From Acetoanaerobium noterae (GTDB taxonomy: Bacteria > Bacillota > Clostridia > Peptostreptococcales > Filifactoraceae), in contig NZ_FUYN01000001.1 in the NCBI RefSeq assembly GCF_900168025.1, positions 496,001-560,000 of the forward strand: a DNA stretch of 64,000 nt. Reading direction: 5' to 3'. Each line of letters starts with the position of its first letter. The stretch's first letter is position 1. A model generated the notes under the pieces. The model had not been told where the DNA came from. It searched no databases and saw only the letters and a program-made list of their open reading frames with translations. The position numbers and the translations under genes were made by a program. This document shows positions 56,879 to 64,000 of the stretch, in pieces.

Positions 56879-58422
56879 CCCTCTATCACCTCGATTATTT
56901 CATCAATCTCAGTTCTTAGCTTGTCTATTTTTGCTACAGTAGTCTTTATTTCCTTGTTTAGCTCATTTATATCTATTATTTCTCTTGTGTCTTTTGCCTC
57001 TACATATGAGCTTACTGATAGGTTGTAGTCATTATCTACTATAGCTTCATAATCTATGCATTTTGCAACATGAGGGATATCTTCTTTAGTGTCAAATATC
57101 TTCATTATTTCTTCTATATGTTTTTCTGTTAGAACATTGTTATTGGTTTCTTTTTTGTAGAAATCTGCTCCACTTGCATCTATAAATTGGGTTTTGTTAT
57201 CTGTTTTATGTTTTGATAGGACTAGGATATTGACAGCTATAGAAGTTCCAAAGAAAAGATTTGGAGCTAGTGATATTACTGTCTCTACAAAGTTGTTGTC
57301 TATTAAATATTTTCTGATTTTTTGCTCTGCTCCACCACGATAGAATATACCAGGGAAGCATACTATAGCGGCTCTACCTTTACTTGATAGGTAGCTCAGT
57401 GAATGAAGTACAAAGGCAAAGTCTGCTTTTGACTTTGGAGCTAGAACTCCTGCAGGTGCAAATCTATCATCATTTATAAGGGTAGGGTCATCACTTCCTA
57501 TCCAAGTTACAGAATATGGAGGGTTAGATACTATTGCATCAAAAGGTTTTTCATCTCCATAATGAGGGTCTAATAAAGTGTTTCCAAGTGCTATATGAAA
57601 TTTATCGTAGTTTATGTTATGTAGGAACATATTCATACGAGCAAGGTTATATGTTGTATGATTTATTTCTTGACCGTAAAATCCATCTTCTATTATATGC
57701 TCATCAAATTGCTTCTTTGCTTGAAGTAATAGCGAGCCAGACCCAGCCGCTGGATCATAGATTTTGTTGATTGAGGCTTGACCATGAATTGCTAATTTGG
57801 CGATAAGGTTAGATACGCTCTGAGGCGTAAAGAATTCTCCTCCTGATTTCCCAGCGTTGGCGGCGTAGTTTGATATTAAGAATTCATAGGCATCCCCGAA
57901 AAGGTCTATGTGGTTATCCTCGAATTCACCAAATTTAAGCCCTGAAACTCCCTTTATAACTGCGGCTAGGCGAGAATTTTTATCTTTTACTGTATTTCCT
58001 AGTCTATTGCTAGTAGTGTCAAAATCTGCAAATAGTCCTTTGATATCTAGCTCAGATGGATATCCATTAGCCGAGCTTTCAATAGCTGAAAATATAGATG
58101 CTAGGTCTGTGTTTAGGCTTTCATTTGTGTTGGCAGTTTTTGCAATATTTTCAAATAGCTGGCTAGGATATATAAAGTAGCCTTTTGTTTTGATTGCATC
58201 GTCTTTGATTTCGCTAGTTATGATATCATCAGGAAGCTCTGCGTAGTTTATACTTTCATCTCCTGCTTCTATGTATTTAGAAAAGTTTTCACTTATAAAT
58301 CTATAAAATAATGTTCCTAGGACATATTGTTTGAAATCCCATCCATCTACAGAACCTCTTACATCATTTGCTATTTTCCATATTTGTGATTGTAATTCAG
58401 CTCTTTGCGCTGCACTTGTCAT
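56875..58422 (-). CDS. hsdM: type I restriction enzyme, M subunit (N6-adenine methyltransferase)
   Basis: A 515-residue DNA methyltransferase. An N-terminal helical domain ([17 protein letters not shown]) is followed by the SAM-binding motif [13 protein letters not shown] near 225 and the catalytic NPPY motif near 302 ([12 protein letters not shown]). It methylates adenine in the target set by HsdS and forms the M2S complex. GGAGG lies upstream of the ATG. It is first in the operon, divergent from the PucR gene, so the promoter lies in 58423-58686. Confidence 0.96.
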   Translation of the reverse strand: MTSAAQRAELQSQIWKIANDVRGSVDGWDFKQYVLGTLFYRFISENFSKYIEAGDESINYAELPDDIITSEIKDDAIKTKGYFIYPSQLFENIAKTANTNESLNTDLASIFSAIESSANGYPSELDIKGLFADFDTTSNRLGNTVKDKNSRLAAVIKGVSGLKFGEFEDNHIDLFGDAYEFLISNYAANAGKSGGEFFTPQSVSNLIAKLAIHGQASINKIYDPAAGSGSLLLQAKKQFDEHIIEDGFYGQEINHTTYNLARMNMFLHNINYDKFHIALGNTLLDPHYGDEKPFDAIVSNPPYSVTWIGSDDPTLINDDRFAPAGVLAPKSKADFAFVLHSLSYLSSKGRAAIVCFPGIFYRGGAEQKIRKYLIDNNFVETVISLAPNLFFGTSIAVNILVLSKHKTDNKTQFIDASGADFYKKETNNNVLTEKHIEEIMKIFDTKEDIPHVAKCIDYEAIVDNDYNLSVSSYVEAKDTREIIDINELNKEIKTTVAKIDKLRTEIDEIIEVIEG

Positions 58423-58686
58423 GTTTATTCCTCCGATTAGTTTACTTAATTGTTTGGGGGTATTTTTATATATACTATTTCTATTTTATCGCTTTGATAT
58501 TGGTTTAGCAATGATGGTCAGTCATTTTAATACTTAACGAAAGGTCAATAGAATTTTAATATTAGTTTTTGTTATATCGAAATCTTTTAATGTTTATTGT
58601 GTTTTTATATGAATAATTCAGTATATAATATATTCAAAGTAAAAAAAGGTTTAAAATACTTCAAATAGAAAATATGAGGTTGAATT

Positions 58687-59862
58687 ATGATTACAGTATC
58701 CGATGTTATAAAAAATAGTAGTCTAAGTGCTTTCCCTGTGGTATGTGGTTGTGCTGGGTTAGAAAGCGAAGTTATAAAAACAGGTATAATAGATTATGAA
58801 TTTTCAATTGAAGGTTTTTTTGAAAATAATAAGCCGTTTGGTTATGGTGATTTTTTAGTTGCAAGCCTTATGTTTACTAATGGGGATGAATCTGAACTTT
58901 TGAAAATGGTCGAACAGCTTATAGCCCTTAAAGTTAGTGGTTTAGCCATTAAAAATATTTTCTTTAAAAAAATACCTCAAAGCATCATTGACCTTTGTAA
59001 CAATAAAGATTTTCCTATTGTTTTGTTTGACAATTCATTATATTTTGAAGAAATCATCACTGAAATTGATAATATAATTCAAGTATCAGATTGGATAAAA
59101 AGAATTGAAACAAAAATAGAATTATTGTATTTAAACGATTTAGAACGTGGTGAAGTTGGATTTATTTCTAAAGAGATGAGAATCTCTCCTTTAAAATATT
59201 CGGTTGCATTTTGTCTAAGTCCATATATTCCTTTATCATCTATAGATATGACCTATATAATAAATAGCTACAATAATCATTCATACCGTGATGAAAAAAG
59301 CTTTCTATATAAGTATCGCGAGTTTTTTTTAATAATATTAATATCTAATAGGGATTTAAAATCAGAATTCGAAAAATCTTTTTTAGATATTCTTAATTTA
59401 ACTGGTATTAAAATCTCGAATTACACAGTGGGAACTAGTTCAATACACAATCCTGTAATTAATCTGGATTTCTGTATTAAAGAAGCTATATGGAGTAATA
59501 AAGTTGCTAAATTATTATCTGAAGAAAGAAAAAATTATTCTGATTTAGGAACTTGGAGCATTATAATATCAAATCAGCAATCCAAGCATATAAACCAATA
59601 TATGAAAAATTACCTCAATCCGATTACACATAATCCATCTGATTCTTCTAAGGAACTAATAAAAACTGCTATTGCTTATATTAAATGTGAGGGAAATCCA
59701 AAATTGACTGCAGACAATCTTTTTATTCATGAAAATACGGTTAGATATCGAATGAATAAACTCCGCGAAAAACTAGACCCCAATGCTAATGATTTTGTTT
59801 TTTATGAGAATTTATCTTTAGCAATTAAAATTCATTTATTACACGACGATTTTAACTCTTAA
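58687..59862 (+). CDS. PucR-family transcriptional regulator
   Basis: A 391-residue regulator. The N-terminal PucR domain (about 1-120) begins MITVSDVIKNSSLSAFPVVCG and contains FGYGDFLVASLMFTNGDE. The C-terminal PucR helix-turn-helix is at about 335-385 (NPKLTADNLFIHENTVRYRMNKLREKLD). Bacillus PucR controls purine catabolism; others control amino-acid or sugar genes. A strong terminator follows it, so the next three genes are a separate unit and probably its targets. GAGG precedes the ATG. Confidence 0.9.
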   Translation: MITVSDVIKNSSLSAFPVVCGCAGLESEVIKTGIIDYEFSIEGFFENNKPFGYGDFLVASLMFTNGDESELLKMVEQLIALKVSGLAIKNIFFKKIPQSIIDLCNNKDFPIVLFDNSLYFEEIITEIDNIIQVSDWIKRIETKIELLYLNDLERGEVGFISKEMRISPLKYSVAFCLSPYIPLSSIDMTYIINSYNNHSYRDEKSFLYKYREFFLIILISNRDLKSEFEKSFLDILNLTGIKISNYTVGTSSIHNPVINLDFCIKEAIWSNKVAKLLSEERKNYSDLGTWSIIISNQQSKHINQYMKNYLNPITHNPSDSSKELIKTAIAYIKCEGNPKLTADNLFIHENTVRYRMNKLREKLDPNANDFVFYENLSLAIKIHLLHDDFNS

Positions 59863-59866
59863 CCTT

Positions 59867-59910
59867 AGCCATTACTTTTGTGAACAAATACAAAAGTAAT
59901 GGCTTTTTTT
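59867..59910 (+). terminator. strong intrinsic terminator after the PucR gene
   Basis: A 15-bp perfect stem (AGCCATTACTTTTGT with ACAAAAGTAATGGCT) around an 8-base loop is followed by seven Ts. It lies 5 bases after the PucR stop. Confidence 0.93.
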
Positions 59911-59977
59911 ATTATTCAAAACAAAGATACATTTTTTAAATTACCTTATTATTAAATAAAAAGGAGGTTTAAACAAA

Positions 59978-60970
59978 ATGCATAAAATATTTGTTTTATC
60001 AGAAGATGATACAAGGCAGTTGCTAGAATTAGAAGAAGTTATAGAAGGTATAGAAAATGTTTACAAAGAGAAATCCAGCGGAAGCGGAAAGGTTTTTCCT
60101 CTAGTATTTCATGAATTTGAAAAAGGTGTTGCTGATATGGATATTAAATCTGGCACACTTGATAAAATGGGAGTTTACGGATTAAAACTTGTTTCATGGT
60201 TTGGTAATAATCCTTCTAAAGGATTGCCATCGCTTTCTGGAATTGTTATGCTTTTCGATTCAAGTACAGGACTGCCTATTGGGACAATAAGTGCAGAACA
60301 TATGACTGGAATGAGAACAGGAGCCGCAGGAGCTATTGGAGCAAAATATCTAGCTAGAAATAATTCAGAAGTAATGTTAATGGTAGGTTCAGGTCATCAA
60401 GCTTCTTATCAGATAAGAGCAATGCAAACAGTAATTAAAGGATTAAAAAAAGTTTTTGTATATGACCCTATTAACTTCGAATCTGCTAAAGGATTTATAT
60501 CTAAGTTTGAATATAAGTTAGATAGTATAGAATATATCCCTGTACAAGATTTAGAAACCTCTGTAGCAAATTCTGACATTATAGTTACTGCAACCCCATC
60601 TAAAAAACCTTTGATTATGAAAGAGTGGGTAAAAGCTGGCACTCATTTTAGCTGTATGGGTTCAGACATGTCTGGGAAACAGGAAATCGATGAAAATATA
60701 CTTAAATCTGCAAAACTTTTTACAGATGATATTTTGCAATCTGTAAGTGTGGGAGAGTTTGAGGTTGGAATCAATAATGGCACAATAACTAAAGAAGATA
60801 TAATTTGTGAAATCGGTGATGTATTAAATGGAGAATATGATGGAAGAACATCTGATAATGACATCACTGTATTCGATTCTACAGGTATTGGTCTTCAAGA
60901 CATAGCTGCAGGATACATCGCGATTCAAAAAGCAAAAAAAATCAATATCGGTACTGAAGTTAAATTCTAA
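59978..60970 (+). CDS. ornithine cyclodeaminase / alanine dehydrogenase family protein
   Basis: A 330-residue NAD(P)-dependent enzyme. K70, R113 and D230 line up with K69, R112 and D228 of Pseudomonas ornithine cyclodeaminase, and the Rossmann loop is VGSGHQAS near 136-143. Family members include ornithine cyclodeaminase, archaeal-type alanine dehydrogenase and pyrroline-2-carboxylate reductase; the reaction here cannot be told. AAGGAGG precedes the ATG. It is the first gene of a three-gene unit with an aminotransferase and an EamA transporter. Confidence 0.88.
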   Translation: MHKIFVLSEDDTRQLLELEEVIEGIENVYKEKSSGSGKVFPLVFHEFEKGVADMDIKSGTLDKMGVYGLKLVSWFGNNPSKGLPSLSGIVMLFDSSTGLPIGTISAEHMTGMRTGAAGAIGAKYLARNNSEVMLMVGSGHQASYQIRAMQTVIKGLKKVFVYDPINFESAKGFISKFEYKLDSIEYIPVQDLETSVANSDIIVTATPSKKPLIMKEWVKAGTHFSCMGSDMSGKQEIDENILKSAKLFTDDILQSVSVGEFEVGINNGTITKEDIICEIGDVLNGEYDGRTSDNDITVFDSTGIGLQDIAAGYIAIQKAKKINIGTEVKF

Positions 60971-60997
60971 ATTACAATAAAGCACGGGAGGTCAACC

Positions 60998-62119
60998 ATG
61001 AATATAAAAGATTTTGGAGTAGAAATGTGGATGGCAAAGTATGAAAATAACGCTTTATACAATATTGCTGAAACTTGTGTTTCTTCAATCACTATAAATG
61101 AATTGCTTGAGATGTCAGATATAAAAGATAGTGCTTTTGATAATATTAGAAAAATGAAGATGACATATGGCGACATAGAAGGTTCCCTAGACCTTAGAAG
61201 AGAGATTTGTAAGTTATATCAAAATATCGATATAGCTAATGTCACAGTTACACACGGAACAATAGGAGCAAATGCTCTTGTTTATGATGTTCTTATAGAA
61301 CCTAACGACCATACTATATCTGTTTTACCAACCTACCAACAGCACTATTCTATTCCAGAGTCTCTAGGAGCCAATGTAGATATATTACCATTACGATGGG
61401 AAAATAATTTTATTCCTGATATTGATGAACTAAAATCGCTAATTAAACCTAACACAAAAATTATTAGCATTAATAATCCTAATAATCCTACTGGTTCTGT
61501 CATAGGTCTTGATTTGCTAAATCAAATAGTAGATGTAGCAAGAAGCGTTGATGCCTATGTTCTGTGTGATGAGGTATATCGTGGTCTTGATCATGTAGAA
61601 GGCTTTACTCCATCAATCGTAGATTTATATGAAAAAGGTATAAGCACCGCAAGTCTTTCAAAAACATTTTCTCTTGCAGGGCTTAGAATTGGATGGGTAG
61701 TAGGTTCTAAACAATTTATTGAAATGGCCAACAAAAGAAGAGACTATAATATTATTAGCTGTGGTATGATAGACGATTATCTTGCGACTATTGCCTTAAA
61801 AAGCAAAGATAAGATTCTAGCAAGAAGTCTTTCCATAGTAAGAAAAAATATAGAAATACTAGATAAATGGGTTAACGAGTCAAAACACTTAAAATATATT
61901 CGCCCTAAAGGTGGTACAACAGCATTTTTAAAGTATTCCATGGATATAAGTTCAGAAGAGCTATGCAAAGATATACTAGATAAAACAGGCGTAATGCTTG
62001 TTCCTGGTAAAGTTCTAGATATGGAAGGTTATATAAGAATTGGCTATGCAAATAGTGAAGATATTCTTAAAAAGGGATTGTCAAAATTGACAGAATACTT
62101 GGAAACTTATTGGGGATAA
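60998..62119 (+). CDS. class I/II aminotransferase
   Basis: A 373-residue fold-type I PLP enzyme. It has NNPNNPTGS at 159-167, D191 in CDEVYRG, the PLP lysine K222 in SLSKTFSLAGLRIGW, and R230. The overall sequence is closest to aspartate-aminotransferase-like members and also resembles the capreomycidine-synthase-like group. The substrate is unknown. GGGAGG precedes the ATG. It lies 27 bases after the cyclodeaminase-family gene and before the transporter gene, so amino-acid handling is likely. Confidence 0.88.
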   Translation: MNIKDFGVEMWMAKYENNALYNIAETCVSSITINELLEMSDIKDSAFDNIRKMKMTYGDIEGSLDLRREICKLYQNIDIANVTVTHGTIGANALVYDVLIEPNDHTISVLPTYQQHYSIPESLGANVDILPLRWENNFIPDIDELKSLIKPNTKIISINNPNNPTGSVIGLDLLNQIVDVARSVDAYVLCDEVYRGLDHVEGFTPSIVDLYEKGISTASLSKTFSLAGLRIGWVVGSKQFIEMANKRRDYNIISCGMIDDYLATIALKSKDKILARSLSIVRKNIEILDKWVNESKHLKYIRPKGGTTAFLKYSMDISSEELCKDILDKTGVMLVPGKVLDMEGYIRIGYANSEDILKKGLSKLTEYLETYWG

Positions 62120-62144
62120 ATATTTTTTTAAGGAGAATTGAGTA

Positions 62145-63005
62145 ATGATTTCAAAAAAGAATGCTTCACTAATCGGATTAGTTCTAGTTGCTATTATTTG
62201 GGGTTCAACTTTTACTTTTAATAAAATGGCTCTTTATGGACTAACTCCTATAAGCCTCATGGCAACAAGATTTATGATTGCCTTTATTCTAATGATTACT
62301 ATTTTTAGAAAAAAATTTAAGAACATTAAATTTAAAAATTGTATAGGTGGTTTTTTATGTGGGCTTGCTTTATTTTTAGCTTTTATATTGCAAACTTATG
62401 GATTAATTTATACTACAGCTAGTAAGCAAGCTTTTTTAAGTGGAGCATATGTGATTGCCGTTCCATTTCTTACTTGGTTTGCATTTAAGAAAACGCCAAA
62501 TTTAAAAACCTATTTAGGTACTGCAATATGTTTTTATGGAATTTCTCTTCTTTCATTTAACAGTGATATGAGCATCAACATAGGTGATATATTAACTCTA
62601 ATTAGTAGTATTATGTTTGCTGCTCAAATAGTAATAGCTGGCTATTATATTGATAGAGAAGATGCAGCAGTAATGTCCACTGTACAGTTTGGAGTAATAG
62701 GGATTTTATCCACAATTTTTTTACTTATTATGAAAGATTTTAGTTTTATAACTATTATTACTGACATCACTTCACCAACTAGTCTATCGGTTTTTTATCT
62801 CGGGATAATCGGAACAGCTACTGCATATTATCTTCAAATCCTAAGCCAAAAATATACAAGTCCAACAGCTACATCGATTATTCTTAGCATGGAAGCCGTT
62901 TTTGGAACTATTATTGCTGTGTTAATTCTTGGCGATGTTATTACACTTAAAATGATTTTTGGTGCTATTGCTATTTTAATTGCTATTCTAATTAGCGAAC
63001 TATAA
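62145..63005 (+). CDS. EamA/DMT-family transporter
   Basis: A 286-residue membrane protein with ten hydrophobic segments in two EamA repeats. It begins SLIGLVLVAIIWGSTFTFNK, and TATSIILSMEAVFGTIIAVLILGD is typical of the second repeat. Likely an exporter of an amino acid or related metabolite made or removed by the two enzymes upstream. AAGGAG precedes the ATG. It is not close to the EamA protein at 11949 in detail, so they are separate paralogues. Confidence 0.9.
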   Translation: MISKKNASLIGLVLVAIIWGSTFTFNKMALYGLTPISLMATRFMIAFILMITIFRKKFKNIKFKNCIGGFLCGLALFLAFILQTYGLIYTTASKQAFLSGAYVIAVPFLTWFAFKKTPNLKTYLGTAICFYGISLLSFNSDMSINIGDILTLISSIMFAAQIVIAGYYIDREDAAVMSTVQFGVIGILSTIFLLIMKDFSFITIITDITSPTSLSVFYLGIIGTATAYYLQILSQKYTSPTATSIILSMEAVFGTIIAVLILGDVITLKMIFGAIAILIAILISEL

Positions 63006-63049
63006 ATTATTGTGTATAAAACTAGTCATCATAATGAAATAATCTATAA

Positions 63050-63078
63050 AATAAGCCCTGCCTTTGCAAGGCTTATTT
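63050..63078. terminator. bidirectional terminator
   Basis: AATAAGCC pairs with GGCTTATT around a 12-base loop that can add a small inner stem. It separates the convergent transporter and DUF302 genes, with short A and T runs on its flanks. Confidence 0.75.
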
Positions 63079-63464
63079 TACAGTGAAGCTTCTATTGAAT
63101 TTTGTAGAGCTTCTTCAACTTTTTTAGCAACTTCTTTTAAGTCACTACCTTCGAACAATCCAATAAGGGCCTCTGGGCTTGTCATTCCTATATAAGTTTT
63201 ATCGTCTTCTCTTCTAACTACCATCTTACATGGAAGAACATAACCTATATGAATGTTTTCCTCTAGAACTTCTTTTGCTTGCTTTGGATTACATACCTCT
63301 AATACTACAAAATCATCCTTGAACTCTAGACCTTTTTCTTGTAATTTATCTTTGAAATTAAGCTGCCATAGTATCCCAAAACCACTTTCCTTTAAATTAC
63401 TCTCTAAAGAACTGATTGCCTCAGTTAGACTTTTATTTGTACTTTTTTCATAAACTATGCCCAC
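63078..63464 (-). CDS. DUF302 family protein
   Basis: A 128-residue protein of the DUF302 fold. It has GFGILWQLNFKDKLQEKGL, VVLEVCNPKQAKEVLEE and GYVLPCKMVVRREDDKTYIGMTSPEALIGLF. The family is found in anaerobes and near metal or redox genes, but its function is unknown. I choose the GTG at 63464 because GGAGG lies 7 bases before it. An in-frame ATG at 63470 is only one base from that site, and a TTG at 63488 lies before it. Confidence 0.85.
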   Translation of the reverse strand: MGIVYEKSTNKSLTEAISSLESNLKESGFGILWQLNFKDKLQEKGLEFKDDFVVLEVCNPKQAKEVLEENIHIGYVLPCKMVVRREDDKTYIGMTSPEALIGLFEGSDLKEVAKKVEEALQNSIEASL

Positions 63465-63488
63465 GTTCATTCCTCCTTTAACTTTCAA

Positions 63489-63808
63489 TCAAATTACTAT
63501 TCACACTTAGAACTAAATTAAGCAAATTTATATATCTGAAATTTTTATTAGATTACTATATATCAAATACCCAATGTCTTAAAATATAAACTAAACGTAG
63601 AAAACTCAATCATAATATGACATCCATTTTAGAAATCTAAGCATTAATTTTATTAATGATACAGTATAATTTTAATTTTATATTTAATTATAAATATTTC
63701 GAACTATTATGATAGTAAGTTCTATTTTCCTATGATACAATCTACTCTATATAAAAATTTTGAATCTAAAAAATATCTGCTAAATTATATCTGGGGGAAG
63801 TATAGAAG
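63489..63808. other. AT-rich intergenic region
   Basis: These 320 bases hold no credible open frame. They should contain divergent promoters for the DUF302 and response-regulator genes, but the sequence is so AT-rich that several hexamer pairs fit and I name none. Confidence 0.5.
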
Positions 63809-64000
63809 ATGCATAAGAATCATAACAAACAAAAGATTTTAATAGTTGATGATACAAAAATTAACTTAGCTATTCTTACTGATGTGCTTAAGGATGATTA
63901 TGTTGTAGTAACAGCGAGTAGTGGAGAGCAGGCATTAGATTTAATTTTTTCTGATACCTTGCCCGATATTATTTTGCTAGATGTCGTAATGACTGGTATC
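63809..64000 (+). CDS. response regulator, receiver domain (truncated by window end)
   Basis: The first 64 codons of a response regulator. The receiver domain opens ILIVDDTKINLAIL with the acidic pair D14/D15, and LPDIILLDVVM carries the phospho-acceptor aspartate (D58). The output domain lies beyond the window, so its type is unknown. GGGGG lies before the ATG at 63809. Confidence 0.9.
   Translation, partial: MHKNHNKQKILIVDDTKINLAILTDVLKDDYVVVTASSGEQALDLIFSDTLPDIILLDVVMTGI

Overview
The window is AT-rich and has the gene content of a strictly anaerobic, low-GC Gram-positive bacterium of the Clostridia. Pointers are pyruvate:ferredoxin oxidoreductase, indolepyruvate:ferredoxin oxidoreductase, a DegS/DegU pair, a CcpA-like LacI regulator, GlpP antitermination, a class D sortase, strong GGAGG ribosome binding sites and several TTG/GTG starts. 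It would suit a Peptostreptococcaceae-type amino-acid fermenter, but I cannot assign a species from sequence alone. Most of it is ordinary chromosomal core. Two stretches look accessory: the type I restriction-modification block (about 51-58.4 kb) and a three-gene operon around a 1594-residue multidomain protein (31-38.2 kb).

Layout. 0-10 kb: 3' end of a PepD-like dipeptidase gene, PFOR, deoC-pduL, a flavoprotein, a GAF/SpoIIE-phosphatase gene split by an in-frame TAA, a DUF1461 membrane protein, hpt and a cobalamin adenosyltransferase. 10-21 kb: a CobD-like enzyme, Nudix hydrolase and EamA transporter, then sortase, iorBA, a ferritin-like protein, degSU-like genes, cheW, a DUF896 gene and a MocR regulator. 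21-31 kb: a 6S RNA, CcpA-like regulator, trmB, ACP, RluA-type synthase, NAD kinase, YfcE-like phosphodiesterase, a degenerate GGDEF protein, a secreted protein and a CNNM/CBS protein. 31-38 kb: the unusual operon (HD + helical repeats + NadD-like nucleotidyltransferase + GNAT-like + phosphoribosyltransferase in one chain, then a malate/lactate-dehydrogenase-like protein and an FMN-reductase-like protein). 38-46 kb: PspC protein, superoxide dismutase with a Fur-type box, and a complete glycerol cluster (glpP, glpF, glpK, FAD glycerol-3-phosphate oxidoreductase, second FAD oxidoreductase, DUF1667). 46-51 kb: CorA, a HAD phosphatase, a lipase-like hydrolase, pgeF and tmRNA. 51-58 kb: a serine-hydrolase lipoprotein with a decayed relative beside it, and hsdM-hsdS-hsdR. 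58-64 kb: PucR regulator, ornithine-cyclodeaminase-family enzyme, aminotransferase and EamA transporter, a DUF302 protein and the start of a response regulator.

How parts work together. GlpP very probably controls two intrinsic terminators, one in the glpF leader and one ahead of the glycerol-3-phosphate oxidoreductase, while a good sigma-A promoter with a cre-like site lies upstream of glpF. PFOR and IorAB both feed reduced ferredoxin. DeoC and PduL could link deoxyribose breakdown to acetyl phosphate. In the 58.7-63 kb cluster a PucR regulator probably controls metabolism and export of an amino acid.

The most promising undescribed system is the 31092-38231 operon. Its domains point to handling of a nucleotide or dinucleotide cofactor, but no known pathway has this combination that I can name.
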